In this document: piece by piece, positions 1 through 12,837 of the stretch
Numbering within the stretch: the first letter of the stretch is position 1
Layout of the letters: every line of letters starts with the position of its first letter
Origin: Chlamydomonas reinhardtii
Taxonomy: Eukaryota; Chlorophyta; Chlorophyceae; Chlamydomonadales; Chlamydomonadaceae
DNA length: 64,000 nt
Direction of reading: 5' to 3'
Assembly (NCBI RefSeq): GCF_000002595.2
Contig: NC_057010.1
Span: 2,164,721 to 2,228,720, forward strand
The notes under the pieces: model-generated
Told to the model about the DNA's origin: nothing
Database searches by the model: none
What the model saw: only the letters and a program-made list of their open reading frames with translations
Position numbers and translations under genes: made by a program

Positions 1-1370
1 TGCCGTACTACCAAGCATGCAGTCAAGGAGCAAGCACCGCAACACCCTAGTAGCACCGCAACCGCGAAACGGTTGCCTACGACGAGCCGCCTCCACGGTC
101 ACCCCAATGAGGTCCGACAGCCCCCAAACCCCCAATCAAAACGTCTTCAGATACGGCCAAACCTGCGCCGAAACGTCTAAACTTCATAGAAACGCGGCCC
201 AAAATTCCAAAAACATAATGGGCAAATTTCTACGCGTAGATGGAAGATACGAGCACTGCAGTTCAGCACGGCAGCGCTGAGCGCTGCCTTTGCCCACACG
301 CCCCCCACGCCATTAACACTCGCCAACCATCAGTGTAACCCGACTGTGTGCGGACAGTCATTGCCTCTATCTTGAGACATCAGTAATAACACACCACAGT
401 CTTAACACTCAACACCACATCACGAAATGCCGTACACGGTTCTACAGCGGCCCAAGCCTCGGCGGCCATCCGCACACGTCAGGCCGTCACAACCACAGTG
501 GTTCATCCCGCAGCCGCACCCTCGTTTCTCTTAACTCCTGGACCGTTATCCGTGCAGCTAACTGTGCACCCCACATATCGCCATCCTACCCACTCAGACG
601 CTTAGCTCTTGGTCCTCGGCAGGTGGCCAGCAAGCGTGAAGTCACAGCTGCTGTGTCACTCGCCACAACATAGTCGAGTCTTTCCAGAATTGATTGGATG
701 TATGGGTAGGTAGGCGCTCTTCTGGATGTAGGCGCTCAGGAGTTACGTTAGCAAGTAGGGTCTTCTACACTTGCTCACATCAATAACTGGAAATTGTGCA
801 GCCCATCCATGGCTCATCAAAAATATCTCAAGACTCAAGCATCCCCGCGCGTGTCTTCAACTTGCGCCTTTCACAGTTCTGCATACACAGCTGTGAGTCA
901 GCAAGCAGAGCCAATACCACAATACGACTGAATTGTTGGTCATCCTGGCCCGACTTGACGGGACGGGAGGTTCCAAACGCGCATTCATGAATACTGGTTA
1001 GGCTCCCATCAATCATACCACGCACGCGATTGCCGACCAGGCTGCCGACCAGGCTGCGTGGCCACACGACAAATGGCCCCCAAGTCCTCCACGCTTCCAC
1101 ATGCTCCCCCCAAAGGCAGCTAACTTGTTCCAATGCAAAGTGGCCTTGATGAATGACAGGAATGGCAACGCAGTTGCAGCGCTATCAAGTGCATAGCACA
1201 GTGTGTTGAAAAGCTTCGGAAACGTTGAAGGATCTCATGAGCAGTGTACGAACTTTCCAACCGGCACTCGTTGCAACTGGCACTCGTGCCTCGAGGGGGC
1301 AGACTCCCGGTTCCTAAGCAAAGCCCCAAAGCCGACCATAGCTGTAACTTCCACGAGCCCCTGCCACAAC
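1..1370. other. Left-edge stretch without a supported gene
   Basis: No reading frame here shows a recognisable domain or a consistent series of splice sites. The base composition is less GC-rich than in the neighbouring gene. Part of it should be the 3' untranslated region of the minus-strand gene that ends at 1371, but I did not find a TGTAA signal in that orientation that would fix the transcript end. Confidence 0.4.
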
Positions 1371-4300
1371 CTACCGCACCACCGCTGCGAAACCAGACGA
1401 AGCCCGCCGCCCCGCCGCCTGCTGGATCAGCTGCTGACTGCTGCTGCGCCGCTGAGATGCAGCCGCCGCGGCCGCCGCCGCGGCCGCCGCCGCTGCGTGC
1501 CGCTGCGCGGCCGCGGCTTCTGGCCCACCGCCGCCATCCTCCGCTGCTGGCTGCGGCGGCGCGCCGTGGGTGCTGGAACGAGTGCTGTGCGCTCGCATGG
1601 CGGCACGGATGGCGGATGAGGATGACGCGCCGCCACCGGGCGGCGGCGCCGGCGCCTCTGTCGCGGTGGCTGCGGCGGCGGCGGCGGCGGCGCCGCCGCC
1701 GCCGACCAAGTTAGCCGGGCCGGGTAACCGCGGCAGCAAGGCGGCGCTGCCTGCCGCTGTCCTCTGTCCGCTGATGCTGTTGCTGCCGTCACCGCCGCCG
1801 CCAGCCGCGCTGCCGCTAGTGGTGCCGCCGCCGCCGGATGCGCGGTTGGCGCCAACGTTGGGTCCAAAAGTGCCGCTGCTGCCGCGGCGGCTGAGGCTGA
1901 GGCCAGCGGGCGCTGGCGTTATGAGGCGCTGTGCAGCACTCTGTTGTTTGTGTTGTTGTCGCAAGGGGTGCATAAGCGCAATGCATGAGTTGCTTGGTGG
2001 GGCATTGCAGCGGTCACAGGATAATCCACAACTGCTGGTAAGCCGCCTTGCGTCTCAACCACCTTGCAGCCCAGCACGAGCCCAAGCTCAGCCAGGGCCT
2101 GTTCGGCACCTGACTGCAGCCACCCACATTCACACTTCCACTCCCCACAACAAGACATGCCCCATGCCCTCACCAGATGGGTGCTGCTGCGACAAGAGCT
2201 GCCGCTGCCGTCAGCCGCTGGCGCCGCTTCCGGCGGTTGTGTCAACATGCCCGCCTGTACGACACACAACCATACGCGTCCGGTATGCTGAACGAGCACA
2301 TGGATCAAGGAGACCTGTGTATGCGTCGCCGTTGCCACCGCGTCCACGCTACCTGAAGCGGCATCCCCGCCCCGGCCCGCCCGACCCAGCCCGCATGTCC
2401 ACGAGTGCCACACTGTGGTGCACGTACCTCTAACCCCTTCTTCACCCTCCCCGCGCCCCTGCCGCCCCCCCCCCACCCACCAGCATGTTGCTGATCTCCT
2501 CGGCCTCCGCGTCGCAGTACGACAGATCGCCGGCGTCAAACCTACAGTTGCAGTACAGCATATGTTTGCGTGAGGTACAGTGGCAAATGAGGGGGGTTGT
2601 ATGGACGGCTAGGTGAAAGTAATGATTATGATGCAGCCGGCTGGGAATGGCAAGCCGCGACAGTACAAGCAGCGACTGCGCGGGCGGCACCAGCCAACAA
2701 CCAGCAGGCTCAATCCCAAGGGTCCCTCCCAACATTCCCACCCGAACACGCAACCACCGGCTTTCCAACTTCACGCCGCATCAAGTACCCACCAGCGCCC
2801 GCTACCCTCCATGAGCTCCAAGTTGATCGCCTCCGACTGCTCCGCACTCTCGTCCAAACCCTGTCGCAAAAAGGCGCCGCCGCCGCCATGCACCAAATAG
2901 GCGTGCCCGCTGCTGGCGCTGGCGGCGCCGCTGACGTGTGCGTGGCTGTGGCCGCTAGTAGAGGCAGCGCCCGCGAAACTGACGCGGCGGCTGCGGCCGC
3001 CACCAACAGCTCCGCTGCCCACACTGGCGGCGGCGCCGATACCGGCGGCGCTTGCGTTTGCCGCGGCGAGCATCACAAGAGAGGCACGGCGGGAGACACC
3101 GGCCGCCGCAGCGCCGGGCGGTGGATGCGGCTCCTTACTCACAGCTCCTGCAGGGGTAAGCACGCGTGGCGCAGTGTTTTTAGCCCCTTGGTCCCTCTAG
3201 CCCCGCGCCCCATGGACACTGCAGCCAACCCCGTACCCTTGCCGGTCGCGCACGGCACGCGCCCTGGCCCCGATTCCCAGCAGGCACCGCACGCTGCAGC
3301 AGCCCAGGCCACGCACCGCTCACCGTTCGTCATCGCCCGCGGCGACACGCACTTGACCTCCGCACTCGGTGGCGCGAACACCTTGACGCCGCCGCCGCCG
3401 ACACCACCCGACGGCGACACCACTGCCACTGACGGCACGCCGACGCAGCTGCCTGCCCGTGTCCGCAGCGGCGCCAGGCCGCCGCCCGCGACAGCGGCAT
3501 TAGCAGTGACGCAACGGCCACCAACGCCGGCGTTGGCGCCGCCGGAGCGCATCGCTGTGCCTCCATGCGCCGGCGTGTCCCCAGGCGACATGGGAGACGA
3601 CAGACCATCGCCGTCGCCGAAGCTGACCCTGAGGTAGCTGCCACTGCCACCGCCGCCGCAGCCAGTGTGTGAAGCCCCAGCGCCCAGGTTTCGGATGTAA
3701 GCCGCCGGCCCGCTCGCGGGGCCGGCCACGCCCGCGCCACTGGCGGCGGCAACCGCGGCCACGGTGCGTGCCGCCGCTGCGCCCGTCGCGCTTATGAGCG
3801 ACAACGTCCCTGACATTGGCCGCAGCGATGGCAGTCGCAGCCCCGCCGCCGGCGAGGCATCACCACTCGCGCTGCCGGCCGCGCCCGCGCTGATGCGCTT
3901 GTACATGGATGCCGACATGGCGGCGCCGCCGCCGCCGGAGGGTGAAGCCACCGTGCCGCCGGTCGGTGTGCCGGTGCCGCTGCTGGCGGTGCCGCCAGGT
4001 GCGCTCGGCCGCGACCCGCCTTGGCTGGCCACCAGTGGTAGCGGCATTGGCATATCCAGCGACGTGCGTGCACGACCGTAGCTTCCCGGCCCGAGCGGGC
4101 TCAGTTGTGGCCGTACGCCGGATGCGGCGCGCGATCCGGCAGCGCCGCCCTCGCCACCGGGGCTGTAGCACCTGCTGTCGGCGGCGCCGCCGGCACTGCT
4201 ACAGCCCACCTCCGCGCCGTCTGCTCCCTCGTCCCCGTCGCCGCCGCAGGTCAGGGAGCGGCCCATGGAGAAGGACGCGCCAGAGGGCGAGGGCGAGGCA

Positions 4301-5074
4301 GCCAGGGCGGAAAGGTTGACTGTGTAAGCGGTGACGGAGGCGCGGCGGTTGTTGCGGCGGGGGCCGCCGGCTGCCGCTGCCGGCGCCTGACTGCGCTGGC
4401 GCCCGAAGCCCCCGTCGTCGTCATCCTCGCCGTCGTCGGCCTCACGCTCCGCCAGGAACTCCTGATAGCCAATGTCTTTCACGGACTTGCTCCGCCACAC
4501 TGTGCGCGCAGGTTAGCGTTGCGGCAGTCGTTGTTTCAGTAAGAGCGTAGTTACGGGGAGGGTGGTCGTGTGGGAGCGCCCCGCCGCGGTGATATGGAAT
4601 CGCGGCGCTCAGTGCGCATCGTGTACCCGTGAATTGCCCGGTGGGACTTACATCTCAAACCGCGGTTAAGTTGAGCCCAGACTACCGCCCGCTTGCATAT
4701 ATGCGCATGCCTAGGTCACCGCACTCCTGACCGCACTCCGAGACACTCACAGGCTTCTCCGCTGTCTCTTCCAGTAATACTGTCGTAAACCTTTTCCTTT
4801 GCCCCGCCGATGAGCACGTCCGTCGTCTTGCCCTTCTTGGCGGAGACTCCCGCGAAGCCATCGCGTTCCTCTTCAATTTCCACCTCTGTCTTCACGCGGC
4901 CAACTTGCTGCAGGTAGCAGCAACCACGGGCGGGGCGAGAAGGCGCGACGTGTCATCGGCTTTGACTAAGGTCGGCGCTGCCGCCCTGCAGTTTCTTGAC
5001 ATAAAGTATTGCTATAAACCTACCTTCTTCAATGTCGTGAGCGCCTTCGTCAGCGCCTCAATCCTTCCTACCAT
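1371..5074 (-). CDS. Disordered protein with six RRxS motifs (unknown function)
   Basis: Six exons agree in phase: 5074-5024, 4907-4751, 4499-3324, 3147-2793, 2541-2481 and 1928-1371, giving about 785 residues. The N-terminal 90 residues (MVGRIEALTKALTTLKK start, then a charged stretch) look like the only ordered part and may be helical. The rest is Ala/Gly/Ser-rich with an acidic run near residue 92. Six Arg-Arg-x-Ser motifs lie at about S124, S484, S518, S617, S763 and S777, which is the basophilic (PKA/AGC) kinase consensus. I recognise no catalytic or binding domain. A role as a kinase substrate or scaffold is inference only. The start is the first ATG of an exon that ends at a good GTAGGT donor; further 5' exons cannot be excluded. 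Confidence 0.7.
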
Positions 5075-6774
5075 CCTCCGGTCTGTGGTCTCGCAACACG
5101 CCCAAACCCGGCCGTAAGCCCTATTCAAGGTTCATTTCGAATAGCAAGACTAGTGTCACTCGGCGACTTCGCGGGCCAAGCCTTCCTCACTTCCCTAAGT
5201 GTGAGAGTTTTGCTTGTAGGAATATTGCTGGCCGGTGAGAAGAGTTGTCAATAGTATGGGGTAAAGTGAAGCTATTTAAGTTGAGGGTGGAGGGCGCAGG
5301 TGACCTGGGCCCGGGCTGGTTGGATGCATCATGGGGCAAACGACGGCCTGCCCTCCTTATCCGCTCTTTATCCGCTCTTGTGCTGCCGAGGTTCCTGCCT
5401 GAACCAGCGTCTGCCTGGGACACGAGTTTAAAACTCGTCCTCGCCCCTATCATCCATACACGCCCTCCTCTACATCACTATGCTCTTCAGCACCATTTTA
5501 GCTCCCACGCAAACGCGGTACGTCCAGTCCGCAGGGCCCCAGCGGCCCGCACGCTCCACACACCCGATGCAGCAGCGCCCTCATAACCCACTTTGCGACC
5601 TGGCGGCCTGAGCGCCCTGTCGCGGTGCATCAATGCCGTTCACTTCATCGATCGAGACACGCAAAGTCACGCGAACGCAGGCTAACACCCGCACATCTGC
5701 GCGCGCATCCTGCTCCCACCATGAAGCCGAATGCCCACCTCTGTTTTTTTCACACGCCCACCCCCCGCGTCGCGCCGAACTACACCGACCACAGGCTGAG
5801 CAAAGCTACCACACTTGTCCCCCTGCAATCAGTCAAAAGACCCCAACCGCGCAGCAGATCGCGTGCCATCCACGCGGCTCGACCAGCATCCCGCCGCATC
5901 GGCACTAACCGGCTGAGCTGGATCATCAGTATGATACAAGAACACTGGTCCCAGCTACACACACGGCACACGCACACGGGAGCCCCGCCCATACGCGCGT
6001 CCTTCGACAAGTGGTTCAGTACCGTAGATACCTCATCCGGGCACGCAACCCTCATGGACATCCCACCCCACCTCCCGGCCTGGCGCCACCGGCCAACACA
6101 CCCGCTGCTCAGGCTTCTTGCCGCCTGCTGTCTGCGCACCCACACGCGGCGCTTGGCCACAGCTGCGCAACGCCGACGCTGCCGCAACGGCCGCTGCTGA
6201 CAAAGCAGCCATGTGGGTCGAGCCTCGCCCGTACCACGGCACCCACCACCAGTACCCTTGTATGACAGCACCTTTCGCCACAGCACACACCTGTCTGTGC
6301 GCTTGTCAGTTCGCTTGGCTAACGCACGTACCCACCAGTACCCCCACGCGAGTGCCCCACGCTGCTCCCGCCATCACTAACCGCTCCTGCCCCGACCCGC
6401 AGTCATGCACGATGCGCTCCGCTCCCCGCCATCCCCGGCTGCACGCCCTGGTTAGCCCCAGCTGCTGGCAACGCGGCCTCGTCACAGCCTCACACACACG
6501 CCGAACCCACCAGCTACCCGGCGCCGCAGTGGGTGTGGCCGCAACTGTTCCGGCCGCGCCTCATACCTCGGCTCCAAACGCCTAGTGCTGCTAGCACCCA
6601 AGCCACATCTGCATCCGCAGCCCCAGTCCCAGATCTGGGTCTCCAGCTCTCTAGCTCCCTTTCTCTTCTGCGGCTCCTAAGACGGTGCTCCTCCGAACAC
6701 CGGCCGCCTCCGCCGCCTCCGGCGCAGCCCCCGCCGCTGCCTGCCCGTGTCTGTCCGTGTCGCCGCCGGCCTGC
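5075..6774. other. Intergenic stretch between the RRxS gene and PP5
   Basis: This holds the promoter and 5' leader of the minus-strand gene starting at 5074 and the 3' untranslated region of PP5 ending at 6775. Open frames occur on both strands but are compositionally biased, lack splice support and show no domain. I saw no TGTAA signal in the minus orientation. Confidence 0.5.
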
Positions 6775-9700
6775 CTACATGCCCATGAGGTAGGAGTTGG
6801 CGTAGGCCATGGGCTTCACGTCCGGGTGCGGCACCGCGCTGAAGGTGGTGAAGTGCGGCACCTGCACAGCAGGGGCGGAGGGGCGGAACGGCGGAGCAGG
6901 GCGAGGGTCAGGGGCACAGGGGGAAACAAGGAGCGCAGTGCCGACGTGCCAGGCCGCTGCATGAGTAAGGCGTGCGTCCACCCAAGTCGCCACACCCCTG
7001 CCGCTCCGACTCTCGCATGCGCCGCAAGCCGCCTTGCGCCCAACAGCCGCCGAAGCCCGGGTTCTTTGAGGACTGGCGTCGTATGCATCTTCCAATTCGC
7101 ATCTCATGGAAAAATGCAAAGAACACACACATAAACACACTAGTACCATGTCGACAATTCCCTTCGTGCTTTTCCAATACACACACGCCTACCATGTCGT
7201 TGCCGTTGAACTTGACGAAGGCTCCCTTGTTGCCCATTTGGTCGCAGTAGTTGGGCGCGCTGAACACGGTGATCAGCCGCCCGTCGTGCTCCACCTGCGC
7301 GTGTCGTGTGTTGGCAGAGGCACACACATAGCCACGGCAACGTTAGGAGCGTGAGCAGCGTTAGCACCAGCAGCGGACAGACATCAGCAGGGCGCTACAA
7401 GAGGCGCATGACAGGGCGCCGCGCACACGTGCGTGTGTCGGCCGGCCAACGCCGACACCACTGCCAACATCACCACAGCAACCTTCGCCTCCCAACCCGT
7501 ACTGTTGCAAGCCCGGCCCCAAGCGCCTCCTCGCTGGCACGCTCCTGTCGCCTTGCCGAGACCCTCCCCCCCTCCTTCCCCTTCCCTCCGGCCCCCTCCC
7601 GGCCTCCAGTCACCCCCTCCCGTATTCCCTGCGACCTATTTCGTTGAGCTCGGGCATATCACCCTACCCCGCCCCCACCCGCAAACACACACACATACAC
7701 ACACACAATCACACACACAATCACACACACCTCGTATCCCTCCTCCTTGACCTCGTGGCTGCGCACCACCAGGTCCAGCCCGTTGGCGTCCAGGAAGGTG
7801 CGCGTCACGTCGCGCCCGAACGACAGCCCCACGCCGCGCTTGGAGGCGGTGCGGCCCGGCAGCGGGCTGGGGTCGGCCCACAGCGCGTCGCACATGATGC
7901 CCTCCTCGGGCGGCTCCCTGGGGTGGTGGATGTGGTGGCGTGGGGTAGCAGGGGTAGCTTCGCGCACAAAGAGGGAGGGCCGACGCAGAGCAAGCTGCTT
8001 GCGCTCGAACTTCACAGCTCTCCAGCAAACGCCCCTGCTCAGCCCCAGCCCCGGTCCGCCTCCCCCTCCCCCTCCCCCCTCCCCCTCTTCTTCCCCCCCT
8101 TGACATCTTAATCATGAATGTAACCCCCCCCCCCTCAGGCCCTCTCACCTGAAGCGGTCCACCTTGCGCAGGTCCTCCAGTGTGACGCCGTCGTTGCTGA
8201 ACAGGCCGCCGTGCAGCACCAGCACGCGGCCGTTGAGGCAGTAGGACAGCGGCAGCGCGCAGAACAGCTCGCGGAAGCAGTCCACCATGGTGCCGTTGTA
8301 CTTGGCCTTGACCTGGGGGGAGTTACATCCATGATTATTAAAGACGTGACGGCGCAGCCAGGGGGTTAGGGGATTAGCAACGGGGAGGGGTTGACGAGAG
8401 CTTGACGGGCACAGTGGACGCTGGACTGGGCAAGTACGGTACGATTGAACTTGACTCACCTCGCCGTCGAATCCGTACACCTTGTTCATGGACTTGGACT
8501 CGTGGTTGCCGCGCGTGAGGTGCATGTGCTCCGGGAACAGCAGCTTGTAGGCCAGCAGCGAGAAGATGACCTCGCAGCTGAACGAGCCGCGGTCCACAAA
8601 GTCGCCTGAAGGGGGGTAGTCGTTCATGTGGAGTGATCAAATCACAGGTATGAAGGGGCTGGAGTGGCGTGGTGGTCAGGCGGTGCGGCGGTGTGGCAGT
8701 CGGAGGAAGAGGCAGCAGCGGCAGTGGTATGCATGTCTAACCCGCATAGGACATGACGCCAGGGCTAACGCGCCCCAGACCGCCACTACCGGTACTTACC
8801 CTGTCCATACCCAGCCCAAACACCCTGAACCTCCCCGTTCACGTTTGTTCCTCCCCTGACTAGCATGCGCCTGCCTCCCTGTCTGATCCCCCTTGCCCCC
8901 GGTTCCCTTCCCTCTGCCCCCTCCCCAGTCCCCACTGCCCCCGGCTCCCGGCTCCTCACCGTTGAACAGGTAGGGGTTGTCGGCGCTGGGCCGGCCGTTG
9001 AGCTCCCAGATGTTCAGCAGATCGTAGAACTGGCCGTGCACGTCGCCGCACACCTGGAGAGGAGGGGAGAGGGGGTAGCCATCCATGGGATGGTGTGTAT
9101 CAAATATGAAGTGAAGTGCCGGGGGGTGCAGAGGGTTGAGGTGGGGTTAAGAAAGACGAGGAGGGTTTTGTAACCGGCGCCAGTGCAAGAGCAGCCCCTG
9201 ACGCTGCTGGGGGGTCTCCGACCCCAGTTCTCATATTCCCGGCGCCAGCACCCATGTCTTTGCCTGGCCTACGTCTGCCTTTCCCGCCCAGGGCCTGCCT
9301 GCCTCGACAGCTATCCGTTGGCTTGCGGGTATTAAGCTGACGACACTCTCCTACATTGCCACTTGCCCCAAGCCCCCAGCACCCCAGCTCCCACCGTGAA
9401 GTGCTTGTCATCAGGAATGGTCACGTCCACCATCGAGGGAAGAGACTTGAACAGCGTGTGGGCCTAGGTGGGGAGGCGAAGGCGAGGCGAAGGCGAAGGG
9501 AAAGGGGGAGGGGCAAGCTTTAGCAGGGGCAAGCGAGAGGGTGACAAGGTCGTGCCGGTGTGCACAGACTGGACACCGATGGCCACCTGATGGCGGGGTC
9601 TAAAGCAGCTCCTTCCCAAGCCCGTCCCGACACATCACTCAATCTCTCGCACTGCGCCCCGCAACCTTACTCCCTCACCCTACCCCGCTCACTCTCCCAA

Positions 9701-12700
9701 TTCCAGCCTCCCAGGCTCCCGGTCTCTCCCCACCCACCTGCTTGATGATCTCGAAGGCGAAGCGCTTGTGGATGGTCTTCTGCGCCTTGAACTCGGCAAT
9801 CATGGCCTCAACGAACTCGGCCGTGATGGTGTAGCCCTCAGCCGCAGAGCCTGTGTTGGTGTAGGATGTGTTGTGTTGTGCTGTGTGGTGTGTGGTGTGT
9901 GGTGCTGTGCTGTGTGGTGTATGGTGTTGTATTATGTGGTGCGGTGCAGTGTGGGACGGTGTGGTGTGGTGTTGCAGATTTGGTTCGCGTGGGAGCCACA
10001 CCCGTATACCCCACGCGTGCCAAATGCTGCATCCCCTTACCTTGCCGTCTCTCCGTTCCATCCTCCCTCCCACATCCCTGCCCTGCGTGACGACCAGCTC
10101 CCGTCTACTCCGCCTCCTCCCCGCACGCATGAGCAACGCCCGTCACCGCCTCCAATCCCGACCACACCGCACCCCTACCCGCCCTTCCCGTCCGCCCTGT
10201 GTCCCAGTCGGCCCCCCACCCCACCCCACACGCTCACACGTACCCATCCTTTCCCTTCATTTTCCTTATGGCTGCAACACACGCACACACACGCTCACCC
10301 ACGCTCACCTGCCATGCGCGGCCCGGTGTAGGACTCCTCGATGTTGTCGTAAATGGCCAGATCCAACTTCTCAAGCGTTGACATTACCTCCTCATCCTGA
10401 TCAGCCGGACACCGGCGGCAGCAGCAGCGGCAGAGGGGAATGTCATTTTAAAGCTTAATGAGCAAGCAAAAGCAGAATGAAGCGCAGGAAGGAACGCAAG
10501 CAGAAGCGCAAGCAGAAGCGCAAGCAGAAGCGCCAACGACGTCCCGGCAGCTCCTGCCGTTGCTCCCTTGCCACTCCCTGCCCGCCGCCCACTCTCCGCC
10601 ACCCCCGCCTCGCCCCGCCCCTGCTCCCCGCCGCCAGCCGCTCACCGGCCCCGCCAGCGCCTCCTCGAAGCGCAGCCGCTTCACCTCCTTCTCGCACTCG
10701 GCCAGCTTCTTGCGCAGGTCGGGGTCGCGCGGGGCCACCTTGGCGGCCTGCGAGGGGGCGGCACGGGGAGGGGGATAAGTAGCCGTCCATGTGAAGAATA
10801 GAGTGGTTGAGTCGTAAGTATGAGAGGGGGCAATCCATGCGAATAAGGAGTGAGGAATGGGGGCCGGATCAAGTCGTGAGGAAACGGTCACGAAGCGTCT
10901 GGTGGGGAGGGGTCGCGGAGAGTCGACGACGGTGTCTGATGGCACTTAACAGCCCAGAACCCGACGCAGGCTATTGCTGGGCGTGTCTGAAGTCCCGTGT
11001 GGCAGCCGCTGGTCGACGCGGCCAGACAGCCGTGGTGTTGCTGCGCTCCGACCGCCTCTCGCCTCGTGGCCTCCGCCCAGTCCCTGCACCCAAACCCCTG
11101 CGCCACGGGGCTTGCTTTTAATTGCCGAAGCTGCACAGGTGGCCGCAGCGCGTGCCTGTCGGGCGGCCGCAGCCACAGCATTTCCCTGCCAGCCTGCACG
11201 CCTGACTGCCGCACTGGGGCGCAGCAGAGGCAGCTCGCTCTTGCACTGCAAGCCCTGCACCGCCACTGCTGCTGCGCCAGTCGCCAGCACACCAGGCCCC
11301 GCTGGCCCGCGCTCCGCTCCTCCGCTCCGCCGCCCCCGGTCCACTGCTCCGCGCCACCACTGCTGCTTCTCCGCCATCCACAACGCGCATGTGCTGCCTG
11401 CGCCCGCTGCTCGCTGCTGTCCGCCGCGGCTTCACCCCCCTGGCTCCTGTGCGTGTGCCGGCCGCACGCGTTCGCGCGGCCACGCCATTTGCCCCCGGTA
11501 AGGCCATCCCACCCCGATACGGCACGTGGCCACGTGCCCCAGCGTCGCCGCCTCCAGCCCCACCCAAAGTGCAACACTGCATGCGCGTGCAAGCACAGGC
11601 GCACGCACGGGCACGGGCGCCGGCGCCGTGCGCCGTGCGCATCGCATCGCATGTCAACCCTGCGTGTCAACTCCATTGCGCCTCCACACCCACCGTGCGC
11701 AGGTCCTTGAGCGCCAGCTTGTATTTCCCCAGCGCGAAGTGCGCATCACCGCGGCGGTAGTAGCCCTGTGTGTGCGTGCGTGTGTGCAACACACGGCAGC
11801 AGAATTGAAGGCAAAGAAGCTGGCCTGCGGCCCTGGTCTGGATCCCCCCCTTCTGTCTCCGCAAAAGCATGACTGCTCCCGCTCAAACACCACACAAGCT
11901 GTCCACGCTACTGCAGCCGGCCCTGGTGGGGCATACACGGCCCTGGCGCAGCCACCGCCATATGTCACCCGTCAGCCCCCTTCCAGCTGTGCCGCCCCAT
12001 CTCCGCCAAACGCGCGGCATTCAGCGCCCATCGGCAGTCCAGGGGACCGTTGCACCGTGGTCAATGTGACGGCCACTGCCCTCTGCCCCGAGAGCTGCAG
12101 CCCTCAAGCGGCCGCCCACCGGCGGCGCCCCGGTGTTCCTCCCACATCGCCTGAAGTGGCCCGCGGCACCCCTTTTGGGCGTAGCACGGCACAGCACGCA
12201 CCTTGATGTACTTTGGGTCGATCTCCGTTGACTTCTCCGCATCGGCCACGGCAGCACTGGGGGGCGGTTCAAGGTGGATTCAGGATTAAGAGTGGGCCCC
12301 GGCCTTGTTCGTCCCGCCAAAACGCCACCTGTCAGCCCCCACCTCACCCGCGACGCCGGCACGAACCGGCATCACCATACCGTACTAGCGTTACTTACCC
12401 ATAGTTCTCGAGCTTGATGTTCGCGGCCGCGCGGTTTGCCCAGTAGATGGCGTTGTTGGGGTTCAGCTCGATGGCTCGCGTGTAGCCCGCGATAGAAGCC
12501 GTAAAGTGCTTGGCTGTATACGGGTATATCAGATGCAAAACAAGTATGTATGGCACCAGTCCGCGCTGCAAGAACCAAGCTCCCGATGGCGCGCTCGCCA
12601 CCCCGTGTGTCGCTCCAGAGAGCCCCGAACAGATGACATATAAGGTAACGGTGACTTACGAATACAGCACGCGATCAAAGCTGGCAAAGCAGGCGAGCTG

Positions 12701-12837
12701 CACTCACCCTTGAAGTTCGCGTTTGCCTCCTCCTTGGCTTTTTCCGCCTGAGCGATAACCTCCGGGTCTAGCGGGGGAGGCGGAGGAGGTGCATCGGGCA
12801 CCTCAATCGGGCCTACGTCTTCGGAGTCGTCAGCCAT
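6775..12837 (-). CDS. PP5: Serine/threonine protein phosphatase 5 (TPR + PPP domain)
   Basis: Fourteen exons agree in phase: 12837-12708, 12513-12399, 12256-12202, 11765-11694, 10747-10646, 10396-10309, 9850-9738, 9463-9395, 9053-8960, 8605-8460, 8312-8149, 7917-7731, 7294-7193 and 6861-6775. They encode 507 residues, against about 499 in human PPP5. Three TPR repeats fill the N-terminal third, with pieces such as [17 protein letters not shown] and [20 protein letters not shown]. The two-metal catalytic core is complete: GDVHGQ (D252, H254), GDFVDRG (from about 280), RGNHE (N313, H314), [17 protein letters not shown] and [13 protein letters not shown]5 is a TPR-autoinhibited phosphatase that binds Hsp90; plant forms act in light and stress signalling. 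The context adds nothing. Introns hold simple repeats, and one donor lies inside a (GT)n tract. Confidence 0.97.
7686..7730. repeat. (CA)n/(GT)n microsatellite at a PP5 splice donor
   Basis: A (CA)n tract interrupted by AATC units abuts PP5 exon 12. On the coding strand the exon ends in GAG and the intron begins GTGTGTGTGATTG, so the 5' splice site is itself microsatellite sequence. Confidence 0.85.
9860..9977. repeat. TGTGGTG-rich simple repeat in a PP5 intron
   Basis: An imperfect array of TGTGG/TGTGC units fills the 5' part of the intron between PP5 exons 6 and 7. No coding potential. Confidence 0.75.

Noticed and set aside
17-280. Short plus-strand open frame at the left edge
   Set aside because: No domain, no splice support and a composition unlike nearby exons.
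7107-7190. A possible further copy of the dispersed intronic repeat in the last PP5 intron
   Set aside because: Only a loose match (CCCTTCGTGCTTTTCC next to CA repeats); too degenerate to claim. The same holds for about 10250-10290.
9860-9977. TGTGGTG tract read as a CRISPR-like or telomeric repeat
   Set aside because: Units are irregular, without spacers, and not the plant/algal telomere unit; a simple repeat within an intron explains it.
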